Source: Planctomycetota bacterium
GTDB lineage: Bacteria > Planctomycetota > Phycisphaerae > WQYP01
Assembly: GCA_021826605.1 (NCBI GenBank)
Contig: JAKAZF010000212.1
Location: 1 to 5,818, forward strand
Direction: 5' to 3'
Length of the DNA stretch: 5,818 nt
In this document: in pieces, positions 1 to 5,818 of the stretch
Layout of the letters: every line of letters starts with the position of its first letter
Numbering within the stretch: position 1 is the stretch's first letter
Translations under genes and position numbers: made by a program
Notes under the pieces: generated by a model
Told to the model about the DNA's origin: nothing
What the model saw: only the letters and a program-made list of their open reading frames with translations
The model's database searches: none

Positions 1-1224
1 ATCATGGATGGTCAGGCGCACCAGCGAGCCAAGTGTCTGGGAGCTGATATCAAGATGTTTCGCCTGCCCATGGCGGACGGCGTTGTTCATGGCTTCCTGC
101 GCAATGCGATAAAGATGCGTCGCCGCTAGAAGAGAGCATGACTGCGGCAGCGCATCGGCGCGAACATCGCAGGTGACTCCCAGAAGAGATTCCATCTGGT
201 AACCCAGTTCCTGCAACGCGGTGGGAAATTCATCCGCCTGATCCAGCGGTTGAAGCCCCCGTGCCAGTCGGCGGGTTTGCGCGATGGCATCGTTAAGCAG
301 GGCTGTGAGATTTTCCGTTTCACCGGCCAGCACCTTCGATTTTTTCTTCAGCCGCTGGGCAATGGCCTTGGATACCATGGCAGCTCCGGTCAAAAGCTGG
401 CCCAGGCCGTCATGCAGGTCCTGCCCGATACGGCGCTGCTCACGCTCCGCAATATGCAGAATTTCCGCCTCCATGCGCTTGCGTTCGGTTATATCCCGCA
501 CGATTCCCGTGAAATGCCGGGTATCGCCAGCCTTCTGTTCGCCTACCGCCAGGTACATGGGAAAAGTGCTGCCGTCTTTACGCAAGCCGGTTACTTCCCG
601 TCCCACACCAATAATTTTTGCGTGCCCCGTACGAAGATAGTTATTAACATAATGATGATGCTCACTGTGATAAGGCTCAGGCATGAGCATATCCACCTTT
701 TGTCCGATGGCTTCCGCGGCGGCATATCCGAAAATGCGCTCAGCGGCGGGGTTAAACGATTCAATAAAGCCGCGATCATTCATGGTGATAATGGCGTCCA
801 CCGCCGTTTCTACGATGGCACGAATCTGGGCCTCGCTGCGGCGCAGAGCATCAGTTATTTTCGCCCGGTCGGTAACATCAAAACCCGTGAGAATCGCCAC
901 GGCTTGGCCTGTGTCCTGAATGTGCGGGGATGCTACATAAGCCACAATGCGCGTAGACTTCTGGTTATTTAAGCACGTTTGTTCAAATTGCACGGGGCCG
1001 CGGAAGCCATCCGGATTCGCCAGCAATGCAACAACCTGATGAAAATTTTCGGAGGACAAAATAGAGTCTAACGCGGACTGCCCCACCAGCATATCGGCAC
1101 CGCAGCCGCACGTGGACGCAACTTCATTATTGACAAAAAGAATTTGGCCGGCGGCATCCACAACTGCGGCAAACAGCCCCGTTGAATGAATCATCGCTTT
1201 TGCCCAGGCCGGATCTTTGGGCAT
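1..1224 (-). CDS. PAS-PAS sensor histidine kinase with FixL-like heme PAS and HisKA_3 transmitter (partial, C-terminus off window)
   Basis: 408 codons read without a stop to the left edge, so the end of the kinase is missing. A first PAS-like domain spans about residues 8-120. A second, clear PAS domain spans about 135-248 and resembles the oxygen-sensing heme PAS of FixL: MPEP at 181-184, a histidine at 189 aligned with the FixL heme ligand, KIIGVGR at 203-209 and RKDGSTFPM at 215-223. It is followed by a HisKA_3 phosphoacceptor helix (QDLHDGLGQ, His271) and the start of the ATPase domain (RIAQEAMNN, N-box Asn381). No signal peptide or membrane segment is visible, so it is probably cytoplasmic. 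The family autophosphorylates the histidine and passes phosphate to a LuxR/NarL-type regulator, probably encoded beyond the edge. The ATG is the first start after an in-frame TAA and has GGAG eight bases upstream. The fusA terminator makes it a separate transcription unit. Heme binding is inferred from residues, not shown. Confidence 0.93.
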   Translation of the reverse strand, partial: MPKDPAWAKAMIHSTGLFAAVVDAAGQILFVNNEVASTCGCGADMLVGQSALDSILSSENFHQVVALLANPDGFRGPVQFEQTCLNNQKSTRIVAYVASPHIQDTGQAVAILTGFDVTDRAKITDALRRSEAQIRAIVETAVDAIITMNDRGFIESFNPAAERIFGYAAAEAIGQKVDMLMPEPYHSEHHHYVNNYLRTGHAKIIGVGREVTGLRKDGSTFPMYLAVGEQKAGDTRHFTGIVRDITERKRMEAEILHIAEREQRRIGQDLHDGLGQLLTGAAMVSKAIAQRLKKKSKVLAGETENLTALLNDAIAQTRRLARGLQPLDQADEFPTALQELGYQMESLLGVTCDVRADALPQSCSLLAATHLYRIAQEAMNNAVRHGQAKHLDISSQTLGSLVRLTIHD

Positions 1225-1232
1225 ATATTAAA

Positions 1233-1236
1233 CTCC
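1233..1236 (-). promoter_or_regulatory. Ribosome binding site of the histidine kinase
   Basis: GGAG on the minus strand, eight bases before the ATG at 1222-1224. An in-frame TAA (1228-1230) lies between this site and the ATG, so this start is fixed and no longer N-terminus is possible. Confidence 0.8.
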
Positions 1237-1286
1237 AATACCACCGGGAGGCACCTGCGGATATTCCGCCGGAGCAGGCGACGATA

Positions 1287-1292
1287 ATTATA
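1287..1292 (-). promoter_or_regulatory. Candidate -10 box for the histidine kinase
   Basis: A perfect TATAAT on the minus strand, about 62 bases before the kinase start and downstream of the fusA terminator, where a promoter is needed. The best -35-like word is TTGCTG at a spacing of 20, which is too long, and the hexamer at 17 is poor (CTGCGT). It is a single-box match in an otherwise GC-rich gap, so it may be chance. Confidence 0.3.
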
Positions 1293-1370
1293 AACACGCC
1301 GGCCGGTTTACGCAGCAACTCCGGGAAGGCCGATCCATGAAATACGGTGGCTGGTTGGCATGAAACGGGC

Positions 1371-1408
1371 AAAAAAACACCCGGTCGATATTACATCGAC
1401 CGGGTGTT
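1371..1408 (-). terminator. Rho-independent terminator of fusA
   Basis: On the minus strand a perfect 14-bp stem (AACACCCGGTCGAT, 1395-1408, pairing with 1376-1389) encloses a five-base loop (1390-1394) and runs into seven Ts (1371-1377). It begins 37 bases after the fusA stop codon. The T-run is only on the minus-strand exit side, so it ends fusA transcription and separates it from the kinase gene downstream. Confidence 0.93.
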
Positions 1409-1445
1409 AACTTTGGAGAACCTTGCGGCTGGCAACACAGAAGAA

Positions 1446-3557
1446 TTACTTCAGGCTCGCCAGGACTTCATCTTTTACATGGTTGGGCACTTGAGCGTAG
1501 CTGTGCGGTTCCATGGTGTAGTTAGCGCGGCCCTGCGTAAGTGAACGCAGAATCGTGGAATAGCCGAACATGTTGGCCAGCGGAACCGTGGCGTCAATGA
1601 CCTGGGTGTTGCCGCGGTTTTCGGTATTTTCAATCATGGCGCGGCGGCTGGAAATATCACCTTGCACCGGCCCGGCGAATTCAATGGGGGTGGTGACCTG
1701 AAGCTTCATGATCGGCTCGAGCAGCACCGGCCCGGCTTTCTTACATGCTGACTGCATAGCCAGAATACCGGCCTGTTCAAAGGCGATCTGCGATGAATCG
1801 ACATCATGGTAGCTGCCGTCAAAAAGCGCCACTTTCATATTCAGCATCGGGAAGCCGCCCAGAACACCGGATTTAGCGGCCTGCCGCACGCCATACTCCA
1901 CGGATGGAATATATTCGCGGGGAATTGAACCGCCCTTGATGTCGTTTTTAAACAGCAGCGAATCTTCAGAATCATCGCCTTCCACGGGCACATACGGCTC
2001 AAGCTTAATCCAGCAGTCGCCATATTGACCGCGACCGCCGCTCTGCTTGACATGTTTACCCTGGGCTTCGGCAGCCTTGGTAATGGTTTCTTTGTATGCG
2101 ACCTTGGGCTTGCCGACTGTGACATCCACTTTCATGTCGCGCTTGAGTTTGTTGGCAATGATTTCCAGATGCAGTTCACCCATACCGTGGATGATGGTTT
2201 GGCCGGTTTCCGCATCGAAGTTACTGCGGAAAGTGGGGTCTTCGCGCCGGAGCGTAGTAAGGGCTTCGCCGAGCTTGTTTTTGTCATTGGCGCTTTTTGG
2301 CTCAATGGACATGCTGATAACCGGCTCGGGGAACTCCATTTTTTCCAGCAGAATCGGATGATCCGGATCGCAGATCGTATCGCCGGTAAGGCCATACTTA
2401 AAGCCCACAACACCGACGATATCACCGGCTTCGGCAAATTCGCGCTGGATACGATCGGCAGCGTGCATTTCCCAGATACGCGAGGCAATTTCTTTTTTAT
2501 CCCGCGTGGAATTGATGATACGTGCTCCGGACTCGAGCTTGCCGGAATAGACGCGGACATAACTCAAATCGCCGTGCTGATCGCTGACAATCTTAAATAC
2601 AATGCCGCAGAACGGCTCATTGATATCGGCCCTGCGAATCAGTTCCTTGGTTTTTTCCCGAACATCGTGGCCCACCATCGGCGGCTTATCCATCGGGCTG
2701 GGAAGATAATACACCACCGCATTCAGCAGCAGTTGTATGCCTTTGTATTTCAAAGCGGAACCGCACAACACCGGATTAATTTTGATCGCGCACGTGCCCT
2801 TGCGCAGGGCCGCTTTAATTTCATCGTTGCTGATGGGCTGATCGGAAAGATATTTTTCCATCAACTGATCATCGCATTCCGATGCTTTTTCAATCATGTA
2901 CGCGCGGGCCTGATCCGCTTTGGCTTTGAATTCCGCCGGTATGGGGATTTCACCCCAGGTGCGGCCCTTGGATTCTTCATCCCATTGATAGCCCTTCATT
3001 TCCAGAAGGTCAATGACGCCGGCGAAGTTTTCAGCCGCGCCGATGGGGATCTGAATCGGAACCGGATTAGCACCGAGGCGGTCATGAATTGTTTTCACGC
3101 AGAATTCAAAATCCGCGCCGACTTTGTCCATCTTATTAACAAAGCAGAGCCGCGGAACGTGATACTTCGTGGCCTGCCGCCAGACCGTTTCCGATTGTGC
3201 TTCCACACCTTCGCGACCGTCAAACACGGCCACGGCTCCGTCCAGCACGCGCAGAGAGCGTTCGACTTCAACCGTAAAGTCCACGTGGCCCGGAGTGTCG
3301 ATGAGATTAATAATATATTCATCGCCATCTTCCCTGCCGCTTAAGCGCCAGGGGCACGTGGTGGCGGCTGCGGTAATGGTGATGCCGCGCTGCTGTTCCT
3401 CTTCCAGGTGATCCATGACGGCGGTGCCTTCGTGCACTTCGCCGATCTTGTGGGTTTTACCGGTATAAAACAGAACGCGCTCTGACACGGTGGTTTTGCC
3501 GGCATCAATATGAGCGGCAATGCCGATGTTGCGATAACGTGTTAAGTCGTGGGCCAT
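1446..3557 (-). CDS. fusA: Translation elongation factor G (EF-G)
   Basis: Full-length, 703 residues, the usual bacterial size. EF-G is the ribosomal translocase GTPase that moves tRNA and mRNA after each peptide bond and also acts in ribosome recycling. All G motifs are present: P-loop AHIDAGKTT at 15-23, switch I RGITI at 58-62, DTPGH at 87-91, NKMD at 141-144 and GSA at 266-268. The EF-G-specific G' region lies between G4 and G5, the domain II barrel at about 298-405, domain III around 410-485 (MGELHLEI, 459-466), domain IV from about 490 with SGGRGQYG at 506-513 and its tip GSYHDVDSS at 581-589 (His584, matching the decoding-site tip histidine of the family), then domain V. The ATG has AGAGG eight bases upstream; the stop is TAA. 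It stands alone: no rpsL, rpsG or tuf adjoins it, the upstream gene is about 480 bases away and a strong terminator follows. Whether it is the main EF-G or a paralogue cannot be decided here. Confidence 0.97.
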   Translation of the reverse strand: MAHDLTRYRNIGIAAHIDAGKTTVSERVLFYTGKTHKIGEVHEGTAVMDHLEEEQQRGITITAAATTCPWRLSGREDGDEYIINLIDTPGHVDFTVEVERSLRVLDGAVAVFDGREGVEAQSETVWRQATKYHVPRLCFVNKMDKVGADFEFCVKTIHDRLGANPVPIQIPIGAAENFAGVIDLLEMKGYQWDEESKGRTWGEIPIPAEFKAKADQARAYMIEKASECDDQLMEKYLSDQPISNDEIKAALRKGTCAIKINPVLCGSALKYKGIQLLLNAVVYYLPSPMDKPPMVGHDVREKTKELIRRADINEPFCGIVFKIVSDQHGDLSYVRVYSGKLESGARIINSTRDKKEIASRIWEMHAADRIQREFAEAGDIVGVVGFKYGLTGDTICDPDHPILLEKMEFPEPVISMSIEPKSANDKNKLGEALTTLRREDPTFRSNFDAETGQTIIHGMGELHLEIIANKLKRDMKVDVTVGKPKVAYKETITKAAEAQGKHVKQSGGRGQYGDCWIKLEPYVPVEGDDSEDSLLFKNDIKGGSIPREYIPSVEYGVRQAAKSGVLGGFPMLNMKVALFDGSYHDVDSSQIAFEQAGILAMQSACKKAGPVLLEPIMKLQVTTPIEFAGPVQGDISSRRAMIENTENRGNTQVIDATVPLANMFGYSTILRSLTQGRANYTMEPHSYAQVPNHVKDEVLASLK

Positions 3558-3565
3558 GATATGTA

Positions 3566-3570
3566 CCTCT
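3566..3570 (-). promoter_or_regulatory. Ribosome binding site of fusA
   Basis: AGAGG on the minus strand with eight bases between it and the ATG at 3555-3557. The nearest strong helix of the leader (3605-3648) ends 34 bases upstream, so the site itself is single-stranded in the structure read here. Confidence 0.75.
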
Positions 3571-3604
3571 GTATCCTGAAAGAGTAAAAACTTCTAAATT
3601 TCCT

Positions 3605-3648
3605 GACGGTTCTAGATCTCTATAAATAACAAGCCCGCCAGAACCGTC
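3605..3648. repeat. 9-bp perfect inverted repeat upstream of fusA
   Basis: GACGGTTCT (3605-3613) and AGAACCGTC (3640-3648) are exact reverse complements separated by 26 bases that include AT-rich sequence and the palindrome AGATCT. As RNA it would be the last helix before the fusA ribosome binding site. As DNA the two half-sites could bind a regulator. No T-run follows on the minus strand, so it is not an intrinsic terminator. Confidence 0.6.
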
Positions 3649-3779
3649 CTTCTCCGCCGGGCGATATAAATCGGAGCAGCGGGGCGTTTCTCGCGGGCAC
3701 AGACTTCAGTGGTCACACCCACCGCACCGTGCCGATGTTTCACCCATGCCGGGCGTCGCATCGGCCGCGGGGCATGGGC
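3605..3779 (-). promoter_or_regulatory. Putative structured 5' leader RNA of fusA (or small RNA gene)
   Basis: About 175 bases dense in complementary segments, just upstream of fusA. On the minus strand, 5' to 3', the helices are: A, 3771-3779 with 3742-3750, nine pairs including one G-U; B, 3759-3765 with 3731-3737, seven perfect pairs that cross A; C, 3727-3733 with 3696-3702, seven pairs with one G-U; D, nested in C, 3719-3724 with 3707-3712, six pairs with one G-U closing the hexaloop GTGTGA; F, 3672-3676 with 3652-3656, five pairs; G, 3640-3648 with 3605-3613, nine perfect pairs. C overlaps B by three bases, so B and C compete in part. The position suggests control of fusA, but the strand is inferred from the neighbour only and the helices were found by eye. 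I do not recognise a known riboswitch or RNA family. Confidence 0.4.
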
Positions 3780-4036
3780 TTAGAAAATATCTATAAGCAG
3801 TTTCACCTTTCATTCCTTATAATAGCTCGGCTCAAGAGCCATGGTGCCCGGCCAAATTTCTCTGCCGGGAAACTGCGTTCCAAGACCCACTAGGATACCA
3901 ATAACCCGGGCCAAGATGCAAGCTGCATTGCAACAATATCGCAATTGCGTTAAAGTGGCCGTCAATTAATAACGGGTGTCGCACCAGCGGGTCTGCGATG
4001 CTGAATTGAATGGTAAAGTGTATGTTTCCTATCAGC
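3780..4036. other. Non-coding gap between the HD gene and the fusA leader
   Basis: No convincing gene is seen. It holds several short palindromes: GGCTCAAGAGCC (3829-3840); CCCGGC (3847-3852) with GCCGGG (3864-3869); ATGCA (3916-3920) with TGCAT (3924-3928); CGCAATTGCG (3940-3949); and TCGCA (3979-3983) with TGCGA (3994-3998). AT-rich words resembling -10 boxes on the minus strand occur at 3790-3795 (TATAGA) and 3819-3824 (TATTAT), but neither has a recognisable -35 box at normal spacing. The fusA promoter probably lies here and cannot be placed. No clear terminator for the HD gene is present. Confidence 0.6.
3935..3965 (-). promoter_or_regulatory. Weak promoter-like site with internal palindrome, upstream of fusA
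   Basis: On the minus strand TTGACG (3960-3965) lies 19 bases before GATATT (3935-3940). The -35 word is good, the -10 word fair and the spacing slightly long. The perfect palindrome CGCAATTGCG (3940-3949) sits next to and over the -10 end, as a repressor site might. If used, it would give fusA a leader of about 370 bases containing the whole structured region. Confidence 0.2.
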
Positions 4037-5563
4037 CTAATTTACCCGATCTTGAAGGTCATGGGCGATAGCATCGCGGTTTAACTCCAAGCCAAAATCT
4101 TCTCTCAAGATTTCTATTGCAGCGCGGGCCAATTTTGCACGTATTTGTATATCCGGGGGACCAAAGAGAAAGCTCTGCGCATAGAAGTGTTGATAGGTAT
4201 CAACCCATTGAGAGATTGGAATAACCTTTTCCAATTCAACGAGTCGTGGCCGACCATCTCCCGAAGACAAATTGACTTTGGCCTCGCCCGCTTTCTTGAA
4301 TGATGGGTCTCGGGGTATATCAACCCAGACTTGATATTTATCAATGGAAAACTGCGCTCTTTTCCGTATTTTTTCGGCAAGCCTCCTTAACTCGGTTGCA
4401 TTTTCTTTCAAATTGTAAAACTGAGCATATCCAGCCCTTTGGTTGTCATCATTAAAATCCTGAACTGTATTGCGTGTGATGATTAAGGCTCTCTTAAGGA
4501 GCCTGCGGTAGAGCAAATCATGTATTAACTGGTGGGCGGTATCGCTTTTCTTGTGGCTATAGGCTTCGTTGAAAAAATCCTGATCGGTCAATAAAAGGAA
4601 GTCGGCGGCGCTTTCAAGCGCGGTTCCACCGTGAACCGCGTTCTTCTTAAATTTAAGACCCTTGTCACCAAAATATTCGAAGACTGCCTTCACCATACAA
4701 TCGCATGCCCTCACCTTGTGATGGTGGTATACACTGGCGAACAGGGTGGCTCTGGCAAATAACAGTTGTTGGATGGCGTTGTAGCCTCCCCTCCGGACCA
4801 CCATTCTACGGTATTGCTTACTATCTTTGACCTCGGATTCAATGCTCAAACAATGCAAAAGGCGTTCGATGTCTACAGTCAATTCAATTCCCGCCGATCG
4901 TCCGTCGCGGGGAAAATAATCCAGCTTGTCGGCATCCACAGGGCCGCTGATTATGTCAGCTTCATACTGGTTTTTCGGGTCCGCTCTGCCAAGTATTAGG
5001 GGAGCAAAATCATCAATCTCTACCTCAATTTCGTAATACTTACGGATCTGGGCGAAAAAATTTCTGAATGCATCTGACGTCACAACCAAGTATGATAATA
5101 CCTCACCCGCCCCTTTTCCTTCAAATTCTCCACCAGTTTGAAGGAGCTTGCTTAGGTCTCGGCGTGTTCCATATAATTCCTCACTGGTATGCGAAAATGC
5201 GGAATGCCCCACGTCATGGAGCAGTGCAGCCAAGCGAACCCTCTGCTGGGTTTTTTCACTGACATCCTCTGGATGGCGCTTCCGTAGCGTGCCGGCGATT
5301 CGTCCGGCGATGTGCATGACCCCAACCGTATGCTCAAAACGAGTATGCGTGGCAGATGGATATGTCGCGTATACAAAGCCCGTCTGATGGATTTGCCGCA
5401 GTCGTTGCAGGAGCGGGGTGTCTAAAATACTGCATTCATGGCCATATATTTCAATGGTTCCCCAAAGGGGGTCATGGACGAACTTACTTTTGTTAATGTT
5501 TGGCGGCGCGCCGTCAAGATGCAGAGCTACAAATCTCTCAATTTTTCTTTTAATGGCCGTCAA
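4037..5563 (-). CDS. HD-domain phosphohydrolase, SAMHD1-like (COG1078 type), probable (d)NTP triphosphohydrolase
   Basis: 508 residues, soluble, with no signal or membrane segment. The N-terminal half is an HD domain laid out as in SAMHD1 and bacterial dNTPase relatives. Metal-binding residues are His78 (RFEH), His116-Asp117 (LLHDVGH) and Asp212 (DADKLDY). Conserved catalytic or substrate-pocket equivalents are Gln60, Arg75, His120, His125, Lys213, Tyr216 and Asp220. Residues equal to the SAMHD1 guanine regulatory site are also kept: Asp48, Gln53 and Arg56. Family members remove triphosphate from dNTPs, but some act on other nucleotides, so the substrate is inferred. The C-terminal half (about 260-508) is mostly helical-looking and charged, with no motif I recognise. 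The start is TTG with AGGA seven bases upstream; an in-frame TAG lies just before it and the next in-frame ATG is codon 83, inside the domain. It begins 20 bases after the stop of the upstream gene, suggesting an operon. The stop is TAG. The gene looks AT-richer by eye than fusA. Confidence 0.92.
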   Translation of the reverse strand: MTAIKRKIERFVALHLDGAPPNINKSKFVHDPLWGTIEIYGHECSILDTPLLQRLRQIHQTGFVYATYPSATHTRFEHTVGVMHIAGRIAGTLRKRHPEDVSEKTQQRVRLAALLHDVGHSAFSHTSEELYGTRRDLSKLLQTGGEFEGKGAGEVLSYLVVTSDAFRNFFAQIRKYYEIEVEIDDFAPLILGRADPKNQYEADIISGPVDADKLDYFPRDGRSAGIELTVDIERLLHCLSIESEVKDSKQYRRMVVRRGGYNAIQQLLFARATLFASVYHHHKVRACDCMVKAVFEYFGDKGLKFKKNAVHGGTALESAADFLLLTDQDFFNEAYSHKKSDTAHQLIHDLLYRRLLKRALIITRNTVQDFNDDNQRAGYAQFYNLKENATELRRLAEKIRKRAQFSIDKYQVWVDIPRDPSFKKAGEAKVNLSSGDGRPRLVELEKVIPISQWVDTYQHFYAQSFLFGPPDIQIRAKLARAAIEILREDFGLELNRDAIAHDLQDRVN

Positions 5564-5570
5564 ATTGTAA

Positions 5571-5574
5571 TCCT
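5571..5574 (-). promoter_or_regulatory. Ribosome binding site that supports the TTG start of the HD gene
   Basis: AGGA on the minus strand, seven bases before the TTG at 5561-5563. An in-frame TAG at 5573-5575 overlaps it, which rules out any start further upstream. No in-frame ATG occurs until codon 83, so TTG is the best supported start. Confidence 0.65.
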
Positions 5575-5583
5575 ATCGAAATC

Positions 5584-5818
5584 CTACTGCGCGCTGCTCA
5601 ATTTTCGCTCGACGTCTCTGGCGAGTTGTAGAATCAGGTTTTTCTCACGGCTAAGTTTTGGTTCGATAAATTTTTTGTAACGTACCATCAGCGCCGGTGA
5701 GATATGGTAAACAACAAGGTCTGGATTAAGCCGCCCGACCAGCCTGGACTGCTGAAGTGAAGCGAAAGCATCTGATAACGCTTTTGATTTCGGTTCGGGC
5801 CCGTCGGAATCGAATGGA
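5584..5818 (-). CDS. Unrecognised protein, C-terminal 77 codons only (5' end off window)
   Basis: An open frame enters from the right edge (first full codon at 5815-5817) and ends in TAG at 5584-5586, 20 bases before the HD gene start. The visible tail is charged and soluble. A helix-like segment (ALSDAFASLQQSRLVG) is followed by a strand-like NPDLVVYHIS, then a long basic helix-like end (IEPKLSREKNLILQLARDVE). The helix-then-hairpin pattern could be the wing of a winged-helix DNA-binding domain, but this is a weak guess and I do not recognise the family. The tight spacing to the HD gene suggests co-transcription and possibly a shared function. That this is coding rests on the open frame, its protein-like composition and the spacing. 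Confidence 0.7.
   Translation of the reverse strand, partial: PFDSDGPEPKSKALSDAFASLQQSRLVGRLNPDLVVYHISPALMVRYKKFIEPKLSREKNLILQLARDVERKLSSAQ

Noticed and set aside
250..972. A 240-codon plus-strand frame
   Set aside because: It is antisense to the histidine kinase, whose PAS and HisKA_3 motifs are clear on the minus strand.
1127..1372. An 81-codon minus-strand frame between fusA and the kinase
   Set aside because: It starts just past the fusA terminator and overlaps the kinase start in another frame. It has no ribosome binding site and no protein-like pattern.
2025..3344. A 439-codon open frame on the plus strand opposite fusA
   Set aside because: It lies wholly antisense to an intact, highly conserved EF-G, has no recognisable protein features, and is the kind of mirror frame that codon bias produces.
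3696..3745. Resemblance to cobalamin or FMN riboswitch cores (GGTGAAAC, GGCACGG, ACCACTG, CCCGCGAG)
   Set aside because: The words are not in the order and spacing of either family. The only B12-box-like text (TCAGGATAC near 3573-3581) lies over 100 bases away with no matching helix, and fusA is not a vitamin-related gene.
3847..3869. CCCGGC / GCCGGG hairpin considered as a terminator
   Set aside because: There is no T-run on either side, and it is about 170 bases past the HD gene stop.
3979..3998. TCGCA / TGCGA hairpin considered as terminator of the HD gene
   Set aside because: The stem is only five pairs with a ten-base loop, and it is followed by CACCCGTTATT rather than a T-run.
5438..5680. 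An 80-codon plus-strand frame across the junction of the last two genes
   Set aside because: It is antisense to the HD gene start and to the tail of the upstream gene, with no supporting features.

Overview
All four protein genes supported in this window lie on the minus strand, so the window reads from its right end to its left end. In transcription order they are: (1) the last 77 codons of an unrecognised protein (5584-5818); (2) a 508-residue HD-domain phosphohydrolase of the SAMHD1/COG1078 type (4037-5563), starting 20 bases after the stop of gene 1 and therefore probably in its operon; (3) a 478-base non-coding stretch (3558-4036 less its edges) rich in inverted repeats; (4) fusA, encoding a full-length translation elongation factor G of 703 residues (1446-3557), closed by a textbook intrinsic terminator (1371-1408); (5) a PAS-PAS sensor histidine kinase (1-1224) that runs off the left edge before the end of its ATP-binding domain.

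The organism is a bacterium of moderate GC content with ordinary Shine-Dalgarno translation starts. fusA is not flanked by rpsL, rpsG or tuf here, so it is either displaced from the usual str operon or a second copy. That isolation, the EF-G wording and the FixL-like PAS sequence would fit a planctomycete-type environmental bacterium, but this is a low-confidence guess because the window holds no taxonomic marker beyond fusA.

The genes do not form one pathway. The kinase is a soluble, probably cytoplasmic sensor whose second PAS domain carries the heme-ligand histidine and pocket residues of FixL, joined to a NarL-family (HisKA_3) transmitter. It is separated from fusA by the terminator and has its own ribosome binding site. 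EF-G is a housekeeping translation factor. The HD protein keeps the metal-binding, catalytic and even the guanine-site residues known from SAMHD1, which points to dNTP or related nucleotide hydrolysis.

The part least explained by known families is the region upstream of fusA. Read on the fusA strand, positions 3605-3779 contain five nestable or competing helices, including a possible pseudoknot and a 9-bp helix ending about 50 bases before the fusA start. It may be a structured leader RNA or a small RNA gene. I could not match it to a known riboswitch. No tRNA, rRNA, CRISPR array, insertion sequence or attachment site was seen.
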